DNA of 64,000 nucleotides from Capra hircus (GCF_001704415.2 NC_030824.1:35273022-35337021), one strand, 5' to 3'. Numbered from the stretch's first letter, positions 22,783 to 34,645 are shown. The notes: a model not told the origin generated them from the sequence alone. Translations and numbers: made by a program.

Positions 22783-25081
22783 GATGCTGGTCATAGCAAA
22801 CACCCTTTTCCAACAAACAGAGATGGCTCTATACATGGCTATCAACAGGTAGTCATGACAAAAAATAATAATGATAATAATAATAATAATTTTGTTTTTT
22901 GCAGCCAGAGCAGGAGAAGCACTATACAGCCAGTAAAACCAAGACCTGGAGTTGCCTGTGGCTCAGATCATGAGCTCCTTATTGTAAAATTTAGGCTTAA
23001 ATTGAAGAAGGTAGGAAAAACCACTAGGCCATTCAGGTATGACCTAAAAGAAAAAGTCCCTTATGATAATTCAGTGGAGGTGATGAATACATTCAAGGGA
23101 TTAGATCTGATGGACAGATTGCCTGAAGAGCTATGGATGGATGTTCATAACATTGTACAGGAGGCAATGACCAAAACTGTCTCAAAGAAAAAGAAATACA
23201 AGAAGGGGAAGTGGTTATCTGAGGAGGCTTTACAAATAGCTGAGGAAAGAAGATAAGTGAAACGCAAGGGAGATACACCAAATTGAACCCAGGGATCCAG
23301 AGATCAAAAAGAGATAAGAAGCCCTTCTTAAACAATGTAAAGAAATGGAAGAAAATAATAGAATGAGAAAGACTAGGGATCTCTTCAAGAAAATTGGAGA
23401 TGTCAAGGCAACACTTCAGGCAAGAATAAGCATCATCAAGGACAGAAAAGAACTAAAAGAAGCATAAAGGATTAAGGTGGCAAGAATATTCAGAAGAACT
23501 ATACAATAATGACCTTAACAACCAAGATAATCACAATGGTGTGGTCACTCACCAAGAGCTGGACATCCTGGAGGATGAAGTCAAGTGGATCATAGGAAGC
23601 ATCAGCATCAACAACGGTAGTGAAGGTGACAGAATTCTAGCTGAGCTACTTAAAATCCTAAAAGATGATGCTGTTAAAGTGCTGCACTCAATATGCCAGC
23701 AAATTTGAGAAACTCAGTAGTGGCCATAAGACTAGAGAAGGTCAGTTTTCATTTCAACCCCAAAGAAGAGCAATGCCAAAGGATGTTCAAACTACCATAT
23801 GACTGCACTCATTTCACGTTAGCAAAGTTATGCTCAAAATTCTTCAAGCTAAACTTCAGCAGTATATGAACCAAGAACTTCCAGATGTACATGCTAGGTT
23901 TCACAGAGCCAGAGGAACCAAAGTTTAGTTGCCAACATTCGTTGCATCAGGGAGAAAGCACAGGAATTCCAGGAAAACATCTATTTCTACTTCATTGACT
24001 ATGCTAAAGCTTTTGACTGTGTGGATCACAACAAACTGTGGGAAAACTTTCAAGGTACCAGACCACCTGACCTGCCTCCTGAGAAACCTGTACGCAGGTC
24101 AAGAAGCAACAGTCAGGACCGGACATGGAACAATTGACTGGTCAAAATTGAGAAAGGAGTACAACAAGACTTCATATAGTCACCCTGCTTATTTAACTTA
24201 TATGCAGAGTAGAATATCATGAAAAATGATGGGCTGGATGAATCATAAGCTGGAAACAAGATTGCTGGGAGAAATATCAACAACCTCAGATATGCAGATG
24301 ATACCACTCTAATGACAGAAAGTGAAGCGGAACCAAAGAGCATCTTGATGAAGGAGAAAGAGGAGAGTGGAAAAACTGGCTTGAAACTCAACATTAAAAA
24401 AAAAAAAAAACTGAGATTTTAGTGTCCAGTCCCATCACTTCATGGTAAATAGAAGGGGGAAAAGTGGAGACAGTGACAGATTTATTTTCTTGCACTCTGA
24501 AATCACTGTGGATGATGACTGCAGCCATGAAATTAAAAGAAGCTTGCTCCTTAGAAAGAAAGCTATGATCAACCTATGCAGCATATTAAAAAGCAGAGAT
24601 ATCACTTTGCTGACAAAAGTCTGTACAGTCAAAACTCTGGTTTTTCCCTTAGTCATGCACTACTGATGTGAGAGTCGGTCCATAAAGAAGGCTGAATGCC
24701 AAAGAATCAATGCTTCCAAATTCTTGCACTGGAGAAGTCTCTTGAGAGTCCCTGAGACTGCAAGAAGATAAAATCAGTCAACCCTAAAGCAAATAAACTC
24801 AGAATATTCATTGGAAGGACCATTGCTGAAGCTGAAGCTTTAATGTTTTGGCCTCCTGATGCAAAGAGCTGATTCACTGGAAAAGATCCTGATCCTGGGA
24901 AATATTGAAGGCAAAAGGAGAAGGGGGTAGCAGATGATGGGATGACTAGACAGCATCACTGAATCAATGGGCATGAATTTGAGCAAATTCCAAGAGATAG
25001 TGGAGGACAAAGGAGCTTTGTGTTCTACAATTCATGAGTCACAAATAGTTGGACATGACTTAACAATGAAACAACAACAAA
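22783..25081 (+). mobile_element. BovB, 5'-truncated, heavily decayed
   Basis: It runs from the late endonuclease region (gtcatagcaaacaccctttt) through the reverse transcriptase to the 3' tail (acttaacaatgaaacaacaa). An (AAT)n expansion at 22862-22890 replaces part of the endonuclease. Pieces of frame are readable at 22774-23256 and 23929-24222, with an intact YADD motif at about 24291-24302 out of context. Flanks 22748-22782 and 25082-25116 match at 30 of 35 positions and look like a long target-site duplication. Confidence 0.88.
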
Positions 25082-25470
25082 CATTTCAGCTATGAAGCCA
25101 TCTGGGTTTGAACTTTAATTTTGGGGGGAGTTTGTTTTATATTTTTCTGATTCTATTTCATTCCTATTAATTGGTTTGTCAAGATTTTCTATTTCTCACT
25201 CATTCAGTCATGGGAGAGTGTATGTTTCTAAGAATTCATCCATTTCTTTTGTATTTTCCAATTTGTTGGTTTATAACTCTTTATAGCAGTTTTTTTATTA
25301 CACTTATGTGGTTTCAGCTGTAACTTCTATTTTATTTCTAATTTTATTTATTTGGGTCCTCTCTTTTCCTTATGAGTCTTGTCAAATGTTCATCAATTTT
25401 GTTTCCTTTTTGAAAAAAATCTCTTAGTTTTGTTGATCTTTTTGATTGTGTTTTTAGTCTCTATATCACA
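25082..25470 (-). mobile_element. L1 ORF2 segment, antisense, right part
   Basis: It continues the L1 broken at 22782: tatgaagccatctgggtttg, ccatttcttttgtattttcc, tttatttatttgggtcctct. Together the two parts restore a single antisense L1 stretch. Confidence 0.85.
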
Positions 25471-25490
25471 AAATCTATGGCACACAGAAA

Positions 25491-25535
25491 AAGCTATTCT
25501 AAAAGAAGCTATTCTAAGGGAAGCTATTCTGTTCT
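25491..25535 (+). repeat. 15-bp tandem repeat, three copies
   Basis: The unit aagctattctaaaag starts at 25491, 25506 and 25521 with one to five changes. Confidence 0.85.
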
Positions 25536-25619
25536 AATTAAGTTTATAGAAATACAGGATTACACCGAGAAATGAGGAACATCTCAAATAAACAGCCTGA
25601 CTTTCCATCTAAAGGAGTT

Positions 25620-26010
25620 AGAAAATAAGAGCAAACTAAGTGGCTTACAAAACAGAAAGTTATTTTCCTACAAGATCTCACAGGCTAGGAGAACAAAATC
25701 AAGGTTTCAGCAGGGAGCCGAAGCAGTCCTTGGAGGCATGTCTCCGTGGAGCAGCACGCTGGTGCCTTTCCCATGTCACCACGCAGTCTTCCCTCTGTGC
25801 TCTTCTCTGTTCCAGTCTCCTCCTCCAATAAGGACACCAGTCATGAAGGATAAAGACTCAACCTAGTGACCTAATTTTAACTTAATTATCTCTTTAAAGG
25901 TCCTTTCTCCAAAAAGAGTCACATTCTGAAGTACTAGGGGTTAGAACTTCAACAGATGGATCTGGAGATAAGGAGGGGGCGTGCACAATTCATCCCAAAA
26001 CAGAAAGAAA
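25620..26010. repeat. Old mammalian interspersed repeat, family unassigned
   Basis: Phrases such as aagtggcttacaaaacagaa, ataaggacaccagtcatgaa and gtcacattctgaagtact recur in a common old mammalian repeat. I cannot name the family with confidence. Confidence 0.5.
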
Positions 26011-26589
26011 TCTGTCTCATCTTAAAAGGAATAGAATGTCCCCCAGCCTGCAGGGGGTGGTCTGTGGGGGGTCAATGGCGGCCTCTCAGAGGACATGTGG
26101 GAGAAGGGGGTGGGAGGGGGAAGCAGGGGCTCTGGTGGTTGGAGGGCAACCACCAGATGTCAAAGAAAAAACAAATTATAATAACAACAACAACAAAAGG
26201 AATAGAAGAAGGCACAAAGGAGAAAACAGATATGAAAAATAAAGATTAGACATTTCAGTATGTTACAAAATTTTAAAATACAAAAAAAATGGGATAAATG
26301 TGTGAAGCTAGTATCCTTATAAACTATTCATACAAATATTTTTTAAAAAAATACAATATTTCCAGTAAGAAAAACATGGACGATTCACAAAGAAGGTGGC
26401 AGCTGAACAAGCATGTAGAAATTTGTTACCTTCACTTGTAATCAATAATATTAAAGATACTTTTTTTTGCCTTTCAAACGAGAAAAACATTTAAACGATA
26501 CCACTATATGCTGCAGAGAGAGCATGAGCTCAACTATGATGCTTTAAACTAGTTATAAAACTATTTTCAAAAGCAACTTAGTAGTATGT
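26011..26589. other. Unclassified intergenic DNA
   Basis: A G-rich patch at 26040-26140 is followed by (ACA)n and AT-rich sequence. The frames crossing 25956-26249 have low-complexity ends and no known domain. Confidence 0.5.
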
Positions 26590-27030
26590 ATCCATGTGAT
26601 GCCATCCAGCCATCTCATCCTTGGTTGTCCCCTTCTCCTCCTGCCCCCAATCCCTCCCAGCATCAGAGTCTTTTCCAATGAGTCAACTCTTTGCATGAGG
26701 TGGCCAAAGTACTGGAGTTTCAGCTTTAGCATCACTCCTTCCAAAGAAATCCCAGGGCTGATCTCCTTCAGAATGGACTGGTTGGATCTCATCGCAGTCC
26801 AAGGGACTCTCAAGAGTCTTCTCCAACACCACAGTTCAAAAGCATCAGTTCTTCGACACTCAGCCTTCTTTACAGTCCAACTCTCACATCCACACATGAC
26901 CACAGGAAAAACCATAGCCTTGACTAGACGGACCTTAGTGAGCAAAGTAATGTCTCTGCTTTTGAATATACTATCTAGGTTGGTCATAACTTTTCTTCCA
27001 AGGAGTAAGCATCTTTTAATTTCATGGCTT
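26590..27030 (-). mobile_element. BovB internal fragment lacking its 3' tail, antisense
   Basis: The minus-strand frame at about 26595-27030 encodes the C-terminal end of the BovB protein (KSRDITLLTKVRLVKA, FELWCWRRLLRVPW, QYFGHLMQRVDSLEKT) with no stop. The copy stops at the WLDGIT region, about 100 bp short of the normal 3' end. That is unusual, because target-primed insertion begins at the 3' end. Confidence 0.82.
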
Positions 27031-27169
27031 AACTATCCACTAATAGGGAAATAGAGCATCTGCTTTGTAGGCCATTATGCAACCATTGAAAGTGATAACA
27101 GGGAAGAAGCAGGACAGAAAATAGTAACAGGGAAGAACGTAAACAAAGATTTGGTCTCAGCTGGAGTCT

Positions 27170-27371
27170 GTGCAGTGCTGAGTGCTGTTCTCTTTGTGAC
27201 TCCATGGACTGGAGCCCACCAGACACCTCTGTCTATGCGGATTCTCCAGGCAAGAAAACTGGAGTGGGTTGCCATGCCCTCCTCCAGGGGATCTTCCCAA
27301 CCCAGGGATCAAACCCAGGTCTCCCACGTCGCAGGTGGATTCTTTACTCTCTGAGCCACCAGGGAAGCCCT
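27170..27371 (-). mobile_element. Bov-tA SINE, antisense
   Basis: Bov-A body followed by the reversed head ending ctgagccaccagggaagccc. Flanks gctggagtct (about 27160-27169) and gctggaatct (27372-27381) look like a target duplication with one change. Confidence 0.88.
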
Positions 27372-29599
27372 GCTGGAATCTAGCTGTAGCCTAATGCTTT
27401 CCAGAGATCTGAAGTACAACTCACACCAAAAGAGTTGGCCCCACCTTGACACAAGAAAACAGCTTTTCATGTCTTCACAGAAGTTGGTTGGCTACTACCA
27501 GACCAGGACAAGGCTGCTTTCTTTCAGCCAATGGCAATTCCCTGGGGAACAGGATAGTTGGGCAGTATTAAGGAGCTGACACTCAGGATCTGAGAGACAC
27601 ATGCACTGGTCCATGAAAAGGGACATGGGCAGGGCATCCATGGTACCCGTAGCTAGCATCTACCATGCCTTGGCATCACATCCTTCTCTTGACTCTCACC
27701 AAGGAAGTATAAAGAGAGGGAAAATGTGAAATATCAATAACATACTAATCTTACACACGATGTGGGGACCAGAGCCCCTGGGAAGATGACCCAAGAAGAG
27801 ACCCAAAGGTAACAGACCACCAACACGGACACTTTTGCTTCTGTGTGACATAAATGTTTGTTACATATTATTTTCATGTTAGACTGTGATTAATCTATAA
27901 TATAAGATCCAGGAGGATGGGGATTTTTGTCTGCTATGTACACTTTTTCCCCCTTAAACATTATTATAACACCTATTAACAATCAATAAATACTGATTGA
28001 ATAAATTAATTCTTAAACACTGAAAAAATGCTATTTTACAGAAACACAGTAAATAAAGGAAAAACAACCTATGTTGAGAGTTCTAGAATTGCAAAACGCA
28101 TGTATTAAAATATTAGATGTATGGACTCACGTGGCACAGATGACATGAGTTTTATCTTCAGTCAAGACTCTAAGAATCCTAAACTAGCTGAATTTGACAC
28201 TTTTACATTCAACATCTTTCCACCCTCAGTAAAAAACATTACTTAATATTCCACTCTGTAACCGTAGTCAAAAATATTCACAGTTGGAATTCTAAACAAT
28301 TCTATACATAAGACTGAAAGTATTGCCTACAATGGAAACTTGATATCTTTACTGTTTTCATATAAAGTATAGTAACATATAGCAATGAAAAAATTCAGTA
28401 TTTTATTCAGTTTAGGCATAACATAAAATACATAAAGTTTTAAAAATGTTTAAGACAAAATACTATTATCATAGCACAAAAGTTAATGAAATATCCTACA
28501 ATGGTAGCAAAAATGTATAAAGTTCTTTTCTTAATTTAATTAAGTCTCCAAAAGTAGAAATTAAAAAATAATCTTTAAAGAGCTTTATGTAGTTCCATAT
28601 AATGTTCATTTTTGTCTTCACATCTAGAAAGCCTTCCTGTGTGATGCAGTGACTGTTAAAATATTATATATTTATTTGGCTTTTAGAACCTATAAAATAA
28701 TCTTTGAGCTATGACCATAATTTGTATTCTGGTATGATTTGATAGGAACAGATGGAAGAGAATCAGGACAGTAATGAGAGATTTAAACCTAGCTGGTAAA
28801 AAGAAAAAATACTTTGAGTATTTTATTGTCTATGAAGAGATGAGGGAGCTTACCAGCCTGTATCCCCTTTCCTAGTAGTCAAGAGGCCTCAATATTACCA
28901 GTGTTCAGCCCACTTATAAGTAAATCAGATACAGATATATCACAATCTATTCAGTGTAGCAACTGTAATTGAAATGCCTTGATTAAAACAAAACAAAACA
29001 AAATGTCAATCAGCATAAGCAATAATGGCAAGAAATGTCTCAAAGGGAAATGAAACACACCTCGTGATTCTTGGCCATGCCTTTCCAGGTACACGACCAT
29101 TGCTCCATTTCTTCCCATAGCATATCCTCCAAAACTCAGAGTGGAGCTAACAGGCAAGATATGAAGTCAGTTGTTGATAACTTATTTAGCATTAAATCAT
29201 CAGAGCCAGGAATTAGGAGGTTATAACTAACAGCCCTGTATAACCCCCAACTTTAAAAAAATTCACCACTCTGCTGACTAAATTCACATTACTGAAAAAC
29301 AACAAATGAAAATCTAAGACAATAAGCAAACAGTATAGTAGATAACTTTAGAAAAACCTTTAATGTGTTGCTTTGAACAATTCTATGAAACAAATATGTA
29401 ATGCAATTATATTTTCTATTAACCCATTATTTCATTATGAAATTCTTCATTCAGGGTTCAAAGGTTCTAGGAGTAACAGTGATGCCAAAAATCTAAGAAA
29501 ATCTGACCAAGTCATAGATGTTTGCAAAATTTTTTCAGTTTCTTTTTTTCAAAAAAAAAAACCAAAATCTCTTCAGCATTTGGACAAGGGAAGGTATGC
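27372..29599. other. TRPC3 3' flank, no gene or clear repeat seen
   Basis: About 2.2 kb without recognisable SINE, BovB or coding sequence. In other mammals BBS7 follows TRPC3 on this side, but I find no BBS7 exon in the window. Confidence 0.5.
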
Positions 29600-29622
29600 T
29601 ACATAGTAATGGCCTTTTAATT

Positions 29623-29670
29623 TTTATTTGTATTTTATTGGCAGTTCAGTTGGTTTTGACAACATTTATT
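29623..29670 (-). terminator. Cluster of three AATAAA polyadenylation signals
   Basis: On the minus strand AATAAA occurs at 29670-29665, 29639-29634 and 29628-29623, within 48 nt. Downstream on the transcript strand is a T-rich tract (complement of the A run near 29550-29560) that could act as a downstream element. Position relative to the stop codon (about 410-450 nt) is plausible. Confidence 0.5.
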
Positions 29671-29790
29671 GAGCACCTACTATGTACCAGGCACAGTACT
29701 AGATGCTGGAAACATGAAGATGAATAAGACATGGTCCCTGTCCCCAAGGAGCCTACAATCTCTTGGAGGCAAACCAGTAGTGCAAAGACA
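29655..29790 (+). repeat. Old mammalian repeat (L2/MIR-class), antisense to TRPC3
   Basis: The phrase tttattgagcacctactatg, followed by ccaggcacagtactagatgc and ggtccctgtccccaaggagc, is a widespread old mammalian repeat. One of the TRPC3 polyadenylation signals (29665-29670) lies within it. Confidence 0.65.
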
Positions 29791-30075
29791 CAGTTTATTC
29801 TAAAACAGACCAAAAAAATGTCAGTAATGTAGTTCATTTGGGGCCTTTAAATACAAGGGCATATCATTGTTTGTAATGTCAAGGCAAACAATTAAAATGA
29901 AGACCTTTTCATGTGATAAAACAGTAAAATCATTAAGACCTAACTCTGAAAGATTCACATGATAAAGGTAGTTAATACTTAAAATTTACACCATAGGTTT
30001 TCAAGTATTTCATACTAAGAAATATTATTGCCCACAGTTGTGCTATAGTCAAAGCCGTAATTCCAGGTTGCTGAC

Positions 30076-30218
30076 TCATTCACATCTCAGCATGCTGGGG
30101 CTCAGTTTCTCACTGAGCTTATGAATTAGAATGGCTAATTCTTCAGTTGCTTGGCTCTTGTCCTCCAAAAGTTCATAACGAAGGCTGGAGATATCTTGCT
30201 TGATTTCCTTTAATTCAC
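30076..30218 (-). CDS. TRPC3: TRPC3 last coding exon (coiled coil, stop)
   Basis: The acceptor ctatag precedes GTGAATTAAAG. The first two bases complete a glycine codon with the previous exon. It encodes 47 residues: GELKEIKQDISS, then RYELLEDKSQATEEL, ending PSMLRCE and TGA. This is the end of the CIRB region and the C-terminal coiled coil that helps assemble the tetramer. Heptad-like spacing of Leu/Ile is visible (LKEIKQDISSLRYELLEDK). The RYE residues correspond to the position mutated in TRPC6 kidney disease (R895/E897), conserved in this paralogue. The 3' UTR follows directly. Confidence 0.96.
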
Positions 30219-30482
30219 CTATAGTGTTTGTATTAAAAAGCATATGATTGGTCATTTGCTCTTTGGATTTAGAAAAAAAAAAAGGAGTGAAATTCATACA
30301 ACATGAATACATTCATCTCATAATGTCTCCTACATAGTTATTTTGGATTTTTTTTTTCCTTTAAAATGTTTAAGAAATGCTTTGCCTTTAAAAATGCACT
30401 GACTTTAGAAAAAGCTATAACAGTAGTCCAACTGTGTTTTAAAAGTTTTTTGTCCTGGTTCAACCAATTTTTAACACAAGGT

Positions 30483-30524
30483 GATTTATCTGTTGGGGCT
30501 TCCCAGGTAGCAGATTTATCTGTT
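30483..30524 (+). repeat. 18-nt SINE-head remnant between 12-bp direct repeats
   Basis: gatttatctgtt occurs at 30483-30494 and 30513-30524. Between them is ggggcttcccaggtagca, which is the first 18 bases of a Bov-tA head with small changes. Confidence 0.6.
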
Positions 30525-32036
30525 AACTAGTAATCTATAATCAGGATATAATCTATAATCAGGGTATCCCCTTTCTGTCTTCAGGGAGTTCCTCTGGTTC
30601 CCTGAGCTTAAGAGTTGACACTTTTATAGATCATCTCCCATTGCTGGGCTAGAATGGAATCCTATTAAATTGAAACTTTACTAAAAATGAATCAATCTAT
30701 TTATTAGGCAAATACTCACATGGAAGCAGTATATTTGAGGTCAAGTTTGAAGTAAGGGAAAGGAAGGAAAAAGAGTAAGTGTTTTTCTTAGGGAAGCCAA
30801 TGGTAATGACTATGGAGTCACGGACACAAACAGTTTGTGTGGTACCAGCAATGGTGAAATTAAGAAGCTTAGATGTGATACCACTGGCAAGGTTTACACA
30901 CACAGAAGACTATAGGAAACTTCTGGCTATTAAAACACAACTGTCCCCATAATTTAGCTTGGCAATATTTTGAGAATGTGTAGATTACAATTAAAAACTG
31001 GATTCTCTTGCAAAGAACTGAAATGTAGATAAGTCATTGACCTTGAAAAGTAACCTTTGGGGCATGAACTTATCTTGAATCCCAGAAATGATTCTTCAAA
31101 TCATTGGCACTTTAACAGCATTTTATAATAGAATCACATGTAAAATACACCTTTCATGATATTTCCTGGTATCTTTATGATGCTTTAAAGTATAATCCAT
31201 ATTCTTTGATTATATTTAAAAGACAGAACCTTTTAAGTAATCCTAACTCTTCTTCAAGAATACACACAAAAGTTATTGATTCTTTTCATGGCAAAAAAAA
31301 AAAAGTGGAGGTGCTTTTCCTTTCACATATGGCAACAGAAAAGGAAATAAACTGATCAAATTTGAAACCAAAAGTCTTCCTTGGAAGAAATGGATTCTCA
31401 CACCATTTACTATCATAATTGGACCATAAGCTAGTGAGCTTCCTCTTGCCTTCCTACTACCATATCCTTCTTCCTTGTTTTTGAGTTACGGGAAGCCTAC
31501 ACACCAAGTGCTATATTTACCAATACAGGAAACATATTTATTAAATAAGGAGGTTACGTTATATGATACACTCTTTTAGTTAGAACTTCGTCCAAAACTC
31601 TAAATTCTCTTTAATTCATTAATTCTCATTAATTCATTTTCCTCTTTTGTGTAAAAGGACTTAGAAGATGAGTGCTTTTTTCTGAAGTTGTTATGGTGTC
31701 CCAATTCCCCACTTCATTTAATTTTTTTGTTGTTGTTTTCAGGGAGGTTATGGCACAACTGATAAGGTTTCTGCTTTCTAAACTAAAACTCAATTTCAAT
31801 TCTGTCTCTGAGACTGTTTCTGGTGACCATGATTGGATTTTTTGCTGATTCCCAAACATACATTCTTAGATTTCTGTGCTACAAACACATATGGTATTGA
31901 CTCAGATTTGCAAGGGATTTCTTGCATTAATCAAGTAATGGCTTCAGAGTTCATCAACAGTTTAGTTTAGCCCTTTCTTAAGAGTATAAATAGATCTAAT
32001 AGCATCTCATTGGTGTTGAAAGTTGTAGCTTTCATT

Positions 32037-32166
32037 AATTTTTTTTTTTTAACTTTTGGCTGTGCTGGAAGGCATGCAGGATCTTAGTTCCTCAACTATG
32101 ATTGGAACACTTGCCCCCTGCAGGGAAGCAAGAAGTCCCAACCACAGAACCACCAGGGAATTCCCT
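32037..32166 (-). mobile_element. CHR-type tRNA SINE, antisense
   Basis: Poly-T at left, body aacttttggctgtgctggaa and reversed head ccaccagggaattccctg at right. Flanks gtagctttcatt (32025-32036) and gtagtttccatt (32167-32178) match at 10 of 12. Confidence 0.75.
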
Positions 32167-32790
32167 GTAGTTTCCATTTTTAGGGCAACTTATTTTTCCC
32201 TGACTGATTTCTTTCCAACCACGGCCCTGTGCTTTGGCTTACATCCCAGCACTTGATGAAAGGTTTTATAGTCCAGACAGATGCGAAGCCTAGGATATGC
32301 CTGGAAAATAGGTACGTTTAAGTAAGGTGCCAAGAAGAAAAGTGAAAAGCAAAAGAGAACACCATATGACAAAAATGGGTTACAGATTTCTTTCTGGACA
32401 ACAAGTGAAATTTTTTTCTGCAAAAATGTTTGAGCTAACTCTTATTTTACCTGCATCACTGGAAAAATGGTAACACTCAGCTCACTGAAACAGAACTGAA
32501 ACTACAGACTATTCATGTTACAGGGAATAAAAACTCCCAGCAAGATGATACACTTTACACTCTAAGAATCAGAGCCACTCTGTAGTGAGAAATTGTCTCT
32601 GACTGACATTTTAAATAACTGTTTATTTTAAAAGATAGAGCTTTAGAAATGAAACATAAGATTTTCCTGTCAATCCTGGAAGAACTCAGTTAACCGAGAC
32701 TGGATTTTTAAAAGTATCCTTCAATATGAAGTTTTCCACTGTTCATTAAATTAGTTGTAAAAGGATGTTTTTTAAGTTTAAGATGCTTAC

Positions 32791-32866
32791 CTTCATTAAC
32801 TTCATCGTTTTCTTTGTCTACTTGTGCTTTCAAAACATATCGCTTTATAAGTCTTTTCATTATTTG
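32791..32866 (-). CDS. TRPC3: TRPC3 exon: CIRB core
   Basis: The 76-nt exon has acceptor ccaacag before CAAATAATG and donor gtaagc after AATGAAG. It encodes QIMKRLIKRYVLKAQVDK and ENDEVNE plus the first base of a glycine codon. The basic amphipathic stretch KRLIKRYVLK is the calmodulin/IP3-receptor binding (CIRB) core of TRPC channels. It is the only coding sequence between introns of 2.6 and 15.2 kb. Confidence 0.95.
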
Positions 32867-33519
32867 CTGTTGGGCCAAAAAAAAATTATATCACCAATGA
32901 TACATATAAGTAATCTGAAATCTTATTTTCCAAAGAGCTTTACATACCAGTAAAGAATTCAGGGAAGAGAAACTGTACTAATGAAAGACCCACCCAGATT
33001 TCAGAACTTAATCCCTTTTCACCTGTACTGAGTTTTTCTGCATAATCCACAACACTCCCTTGCCCCACCCTTCACCTCCACCCCCTCACCACCAGCCACC
33101 CTATTCCAGGAATGCAAGAAGCTTTACAAGAAAAGTTGAGTTGAAAGACTTCAATTCATGATTTTCTTTCATCTAATGATTTCTCTATACAATATTATCA
33201 TCTATAGACACTACCGTATTTTTTTAAAAATCTATAAACATACGCTCAATACAGAGAATTTGGAGAGTAAAGAGAACAAAAAATAAACAAAACTCATCAA
33301 TTATTCCACCATCCAAAGATAATCACTGTTATTTTAGTGCATGTTTTTCCAACATCTTTTTTAAAATTTTGTATATAAACTAATTACTATATGTATTATG
33401 TTTTCTAAATACCACATATTGTTATATTATGTTTTCCTTTCACAGCAATATATACTGTGAATATATTTCAAATTCAATAAATGCTCTTACAAGATAATTT
33501 CTTATGCATATAGAAAAAA
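32867..33519. other. Start of 15.2-kb TRPC3 intron, unclassified
   Basis: No repeat family recognised. A C-rich patch lies at 33058-33105. Confidence 0.5.
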
Positions 33520-34480
33520 TTAAATTGGAGCCCTACTTCACAGAAGCACACAAAAGTGAATCCCATGTGCATCTTAAATATGAAAAGCAAAGGTTTTAAA
33601 TCATTTAAAAGAAAGCACAGAAGAACATATTTATAAATTCAGTGCACAACTGGATGTTTCCAAACAAGATTAAAAATTCTAATGGAGTAGAAAAGATTGA
33701 TAAACTCAACTTCATTACAATGAAAACTTCAGTTTATAAAGATACCAGAAAGAAAGCAAGCTACACACTGGGAGAAAATATTGATAATACTTACAACCTG
33801 TAAAGAATTTGGATCCAAGTTATATGAAGAGCTTTAATAAGAAAAACTCAAATAATCCAACAGGGAAATGGGCAAAAAACAAACAGGCACTTCACTGAAA
33901 TGGAATTGTGAATGGTCAACAAGCACATGAAACAATCTCAAAATGTTGTCTTTAGGGAAATACAAATTACAATTAAAAGAGATACAGGGGCGTGGGGGAA
34001 AGGAGAGTTGGGTGAAGGCAGTCAAATGGCACAAACTTCCAGTTATAACATATGTAAGTACTAGGTATGTATGCACATCACAATAATTAATGCTGCAGTA
34101 CATTATATATGAAAGTTGGTAAGGGAGTAAATCTGAAGAGTTCTCATCCCAAGAAAAGACACTTTTTTTCTATTTCTTTAATTTTGTATCTATCTGAGAT
34201 CGTGGATGTTCACTGAACTTACTACGATAATCATTTGATTATGTACATAAGTCAAATCATTATGCTGCATACCTTAACCTTATACAGTGCTATATGTCAA
34301 TTATATCTCAATAAAGCCAGAAAAAGGTAAAACATGATACAATTTTATATCTAAAAAGGGAAAAATTAATAGATCTTACGACGCCAAGTGTTGGAAAGGA
34401 TGTGGATCAATGGAACTTTTGTACTTTACTGGCATGAGTGTAAGTAGGTCATTTTGAAAAAAAATTCAGCATTATCTTTT
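33520..34480 (+). mobile_element. Old L1, sense to plus strand
   Basis: L1 3'-region phrases: actcaacttcattacaatga, gatccaagttatatgaaga, acaatctcaaaatgttg, and an L1M-type tail gtcaattatatctcaataaa at about 34297-34316. The sequence then continues with L1-like ggaaaggatgtggatcaatg. Confidence 0.65.
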
Positions 34481-34645
34481 TTTTGAAATACAGTTGATGT
34501 ACAATATGCTACTAGCTTCAGGTGTACAATAAAGTGATTTAATATTGGTTATTAAAAAATGGTTCTCTTTCCCTGTGCCATACAACATATCTTGGCAGCT
34601 TATTTTATACATGATAGTTTGTACCTCTTAATCCCCTATCGATTT
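34481..34645 (-). mobile_element. L1 3' UTR fragment, antisense, inside older L1
   Basis: Reads tacagttgatgtacaatatg and ttcaggtgtacaataaagtg, the reversed L1 3' end. It splits the sense-oriented L1 that resumes at about 34650. Confidence 0.6.

Larger units (their letters stand above)
29605..30075 (-). other. TRPC3: TRPC3 3' UTR (candidate extent)
   Basis: Sequence after the TGA at 30078-30076. If the AATAAA cluster at 29623-29670 is used, cleavage near 29605 gives a UTR of about 470 nt. A longer form cannot be excluded, because further AT-rich sequence follows. Confidence 0.4.
30219..32790. other. TRPC3 last intron (2.6 kb)
   Basis: Contains an 18-nt SINE remnant at 30495-30512, a two-copy 18-bp-period repeat at 30531-30563 and an antisense CHR-type SINE at 32037-32166. 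The rest is unassigned. Confidence 0.7.

Noticed and set aside
25491..25535. Three-copy 15-bp repeat as a CRISPR-like array
   Set aside because: There are no spacers, the copies are directly adjacent and the genome is mammalian; it is a short tandem repeat.
1..29599. Expected neighbour BBS7 downstream of TRPC3
   Set aside because: I looked for BBS7-like exons on both strands and saw none; it probably lies beyond position 1.
32108..32123. CTCF-like gccccctgcaggg inside the CHR SINE
   Set aside because: Two mismatches to the core consensus and located in a common SINE; too weak to list as a site.
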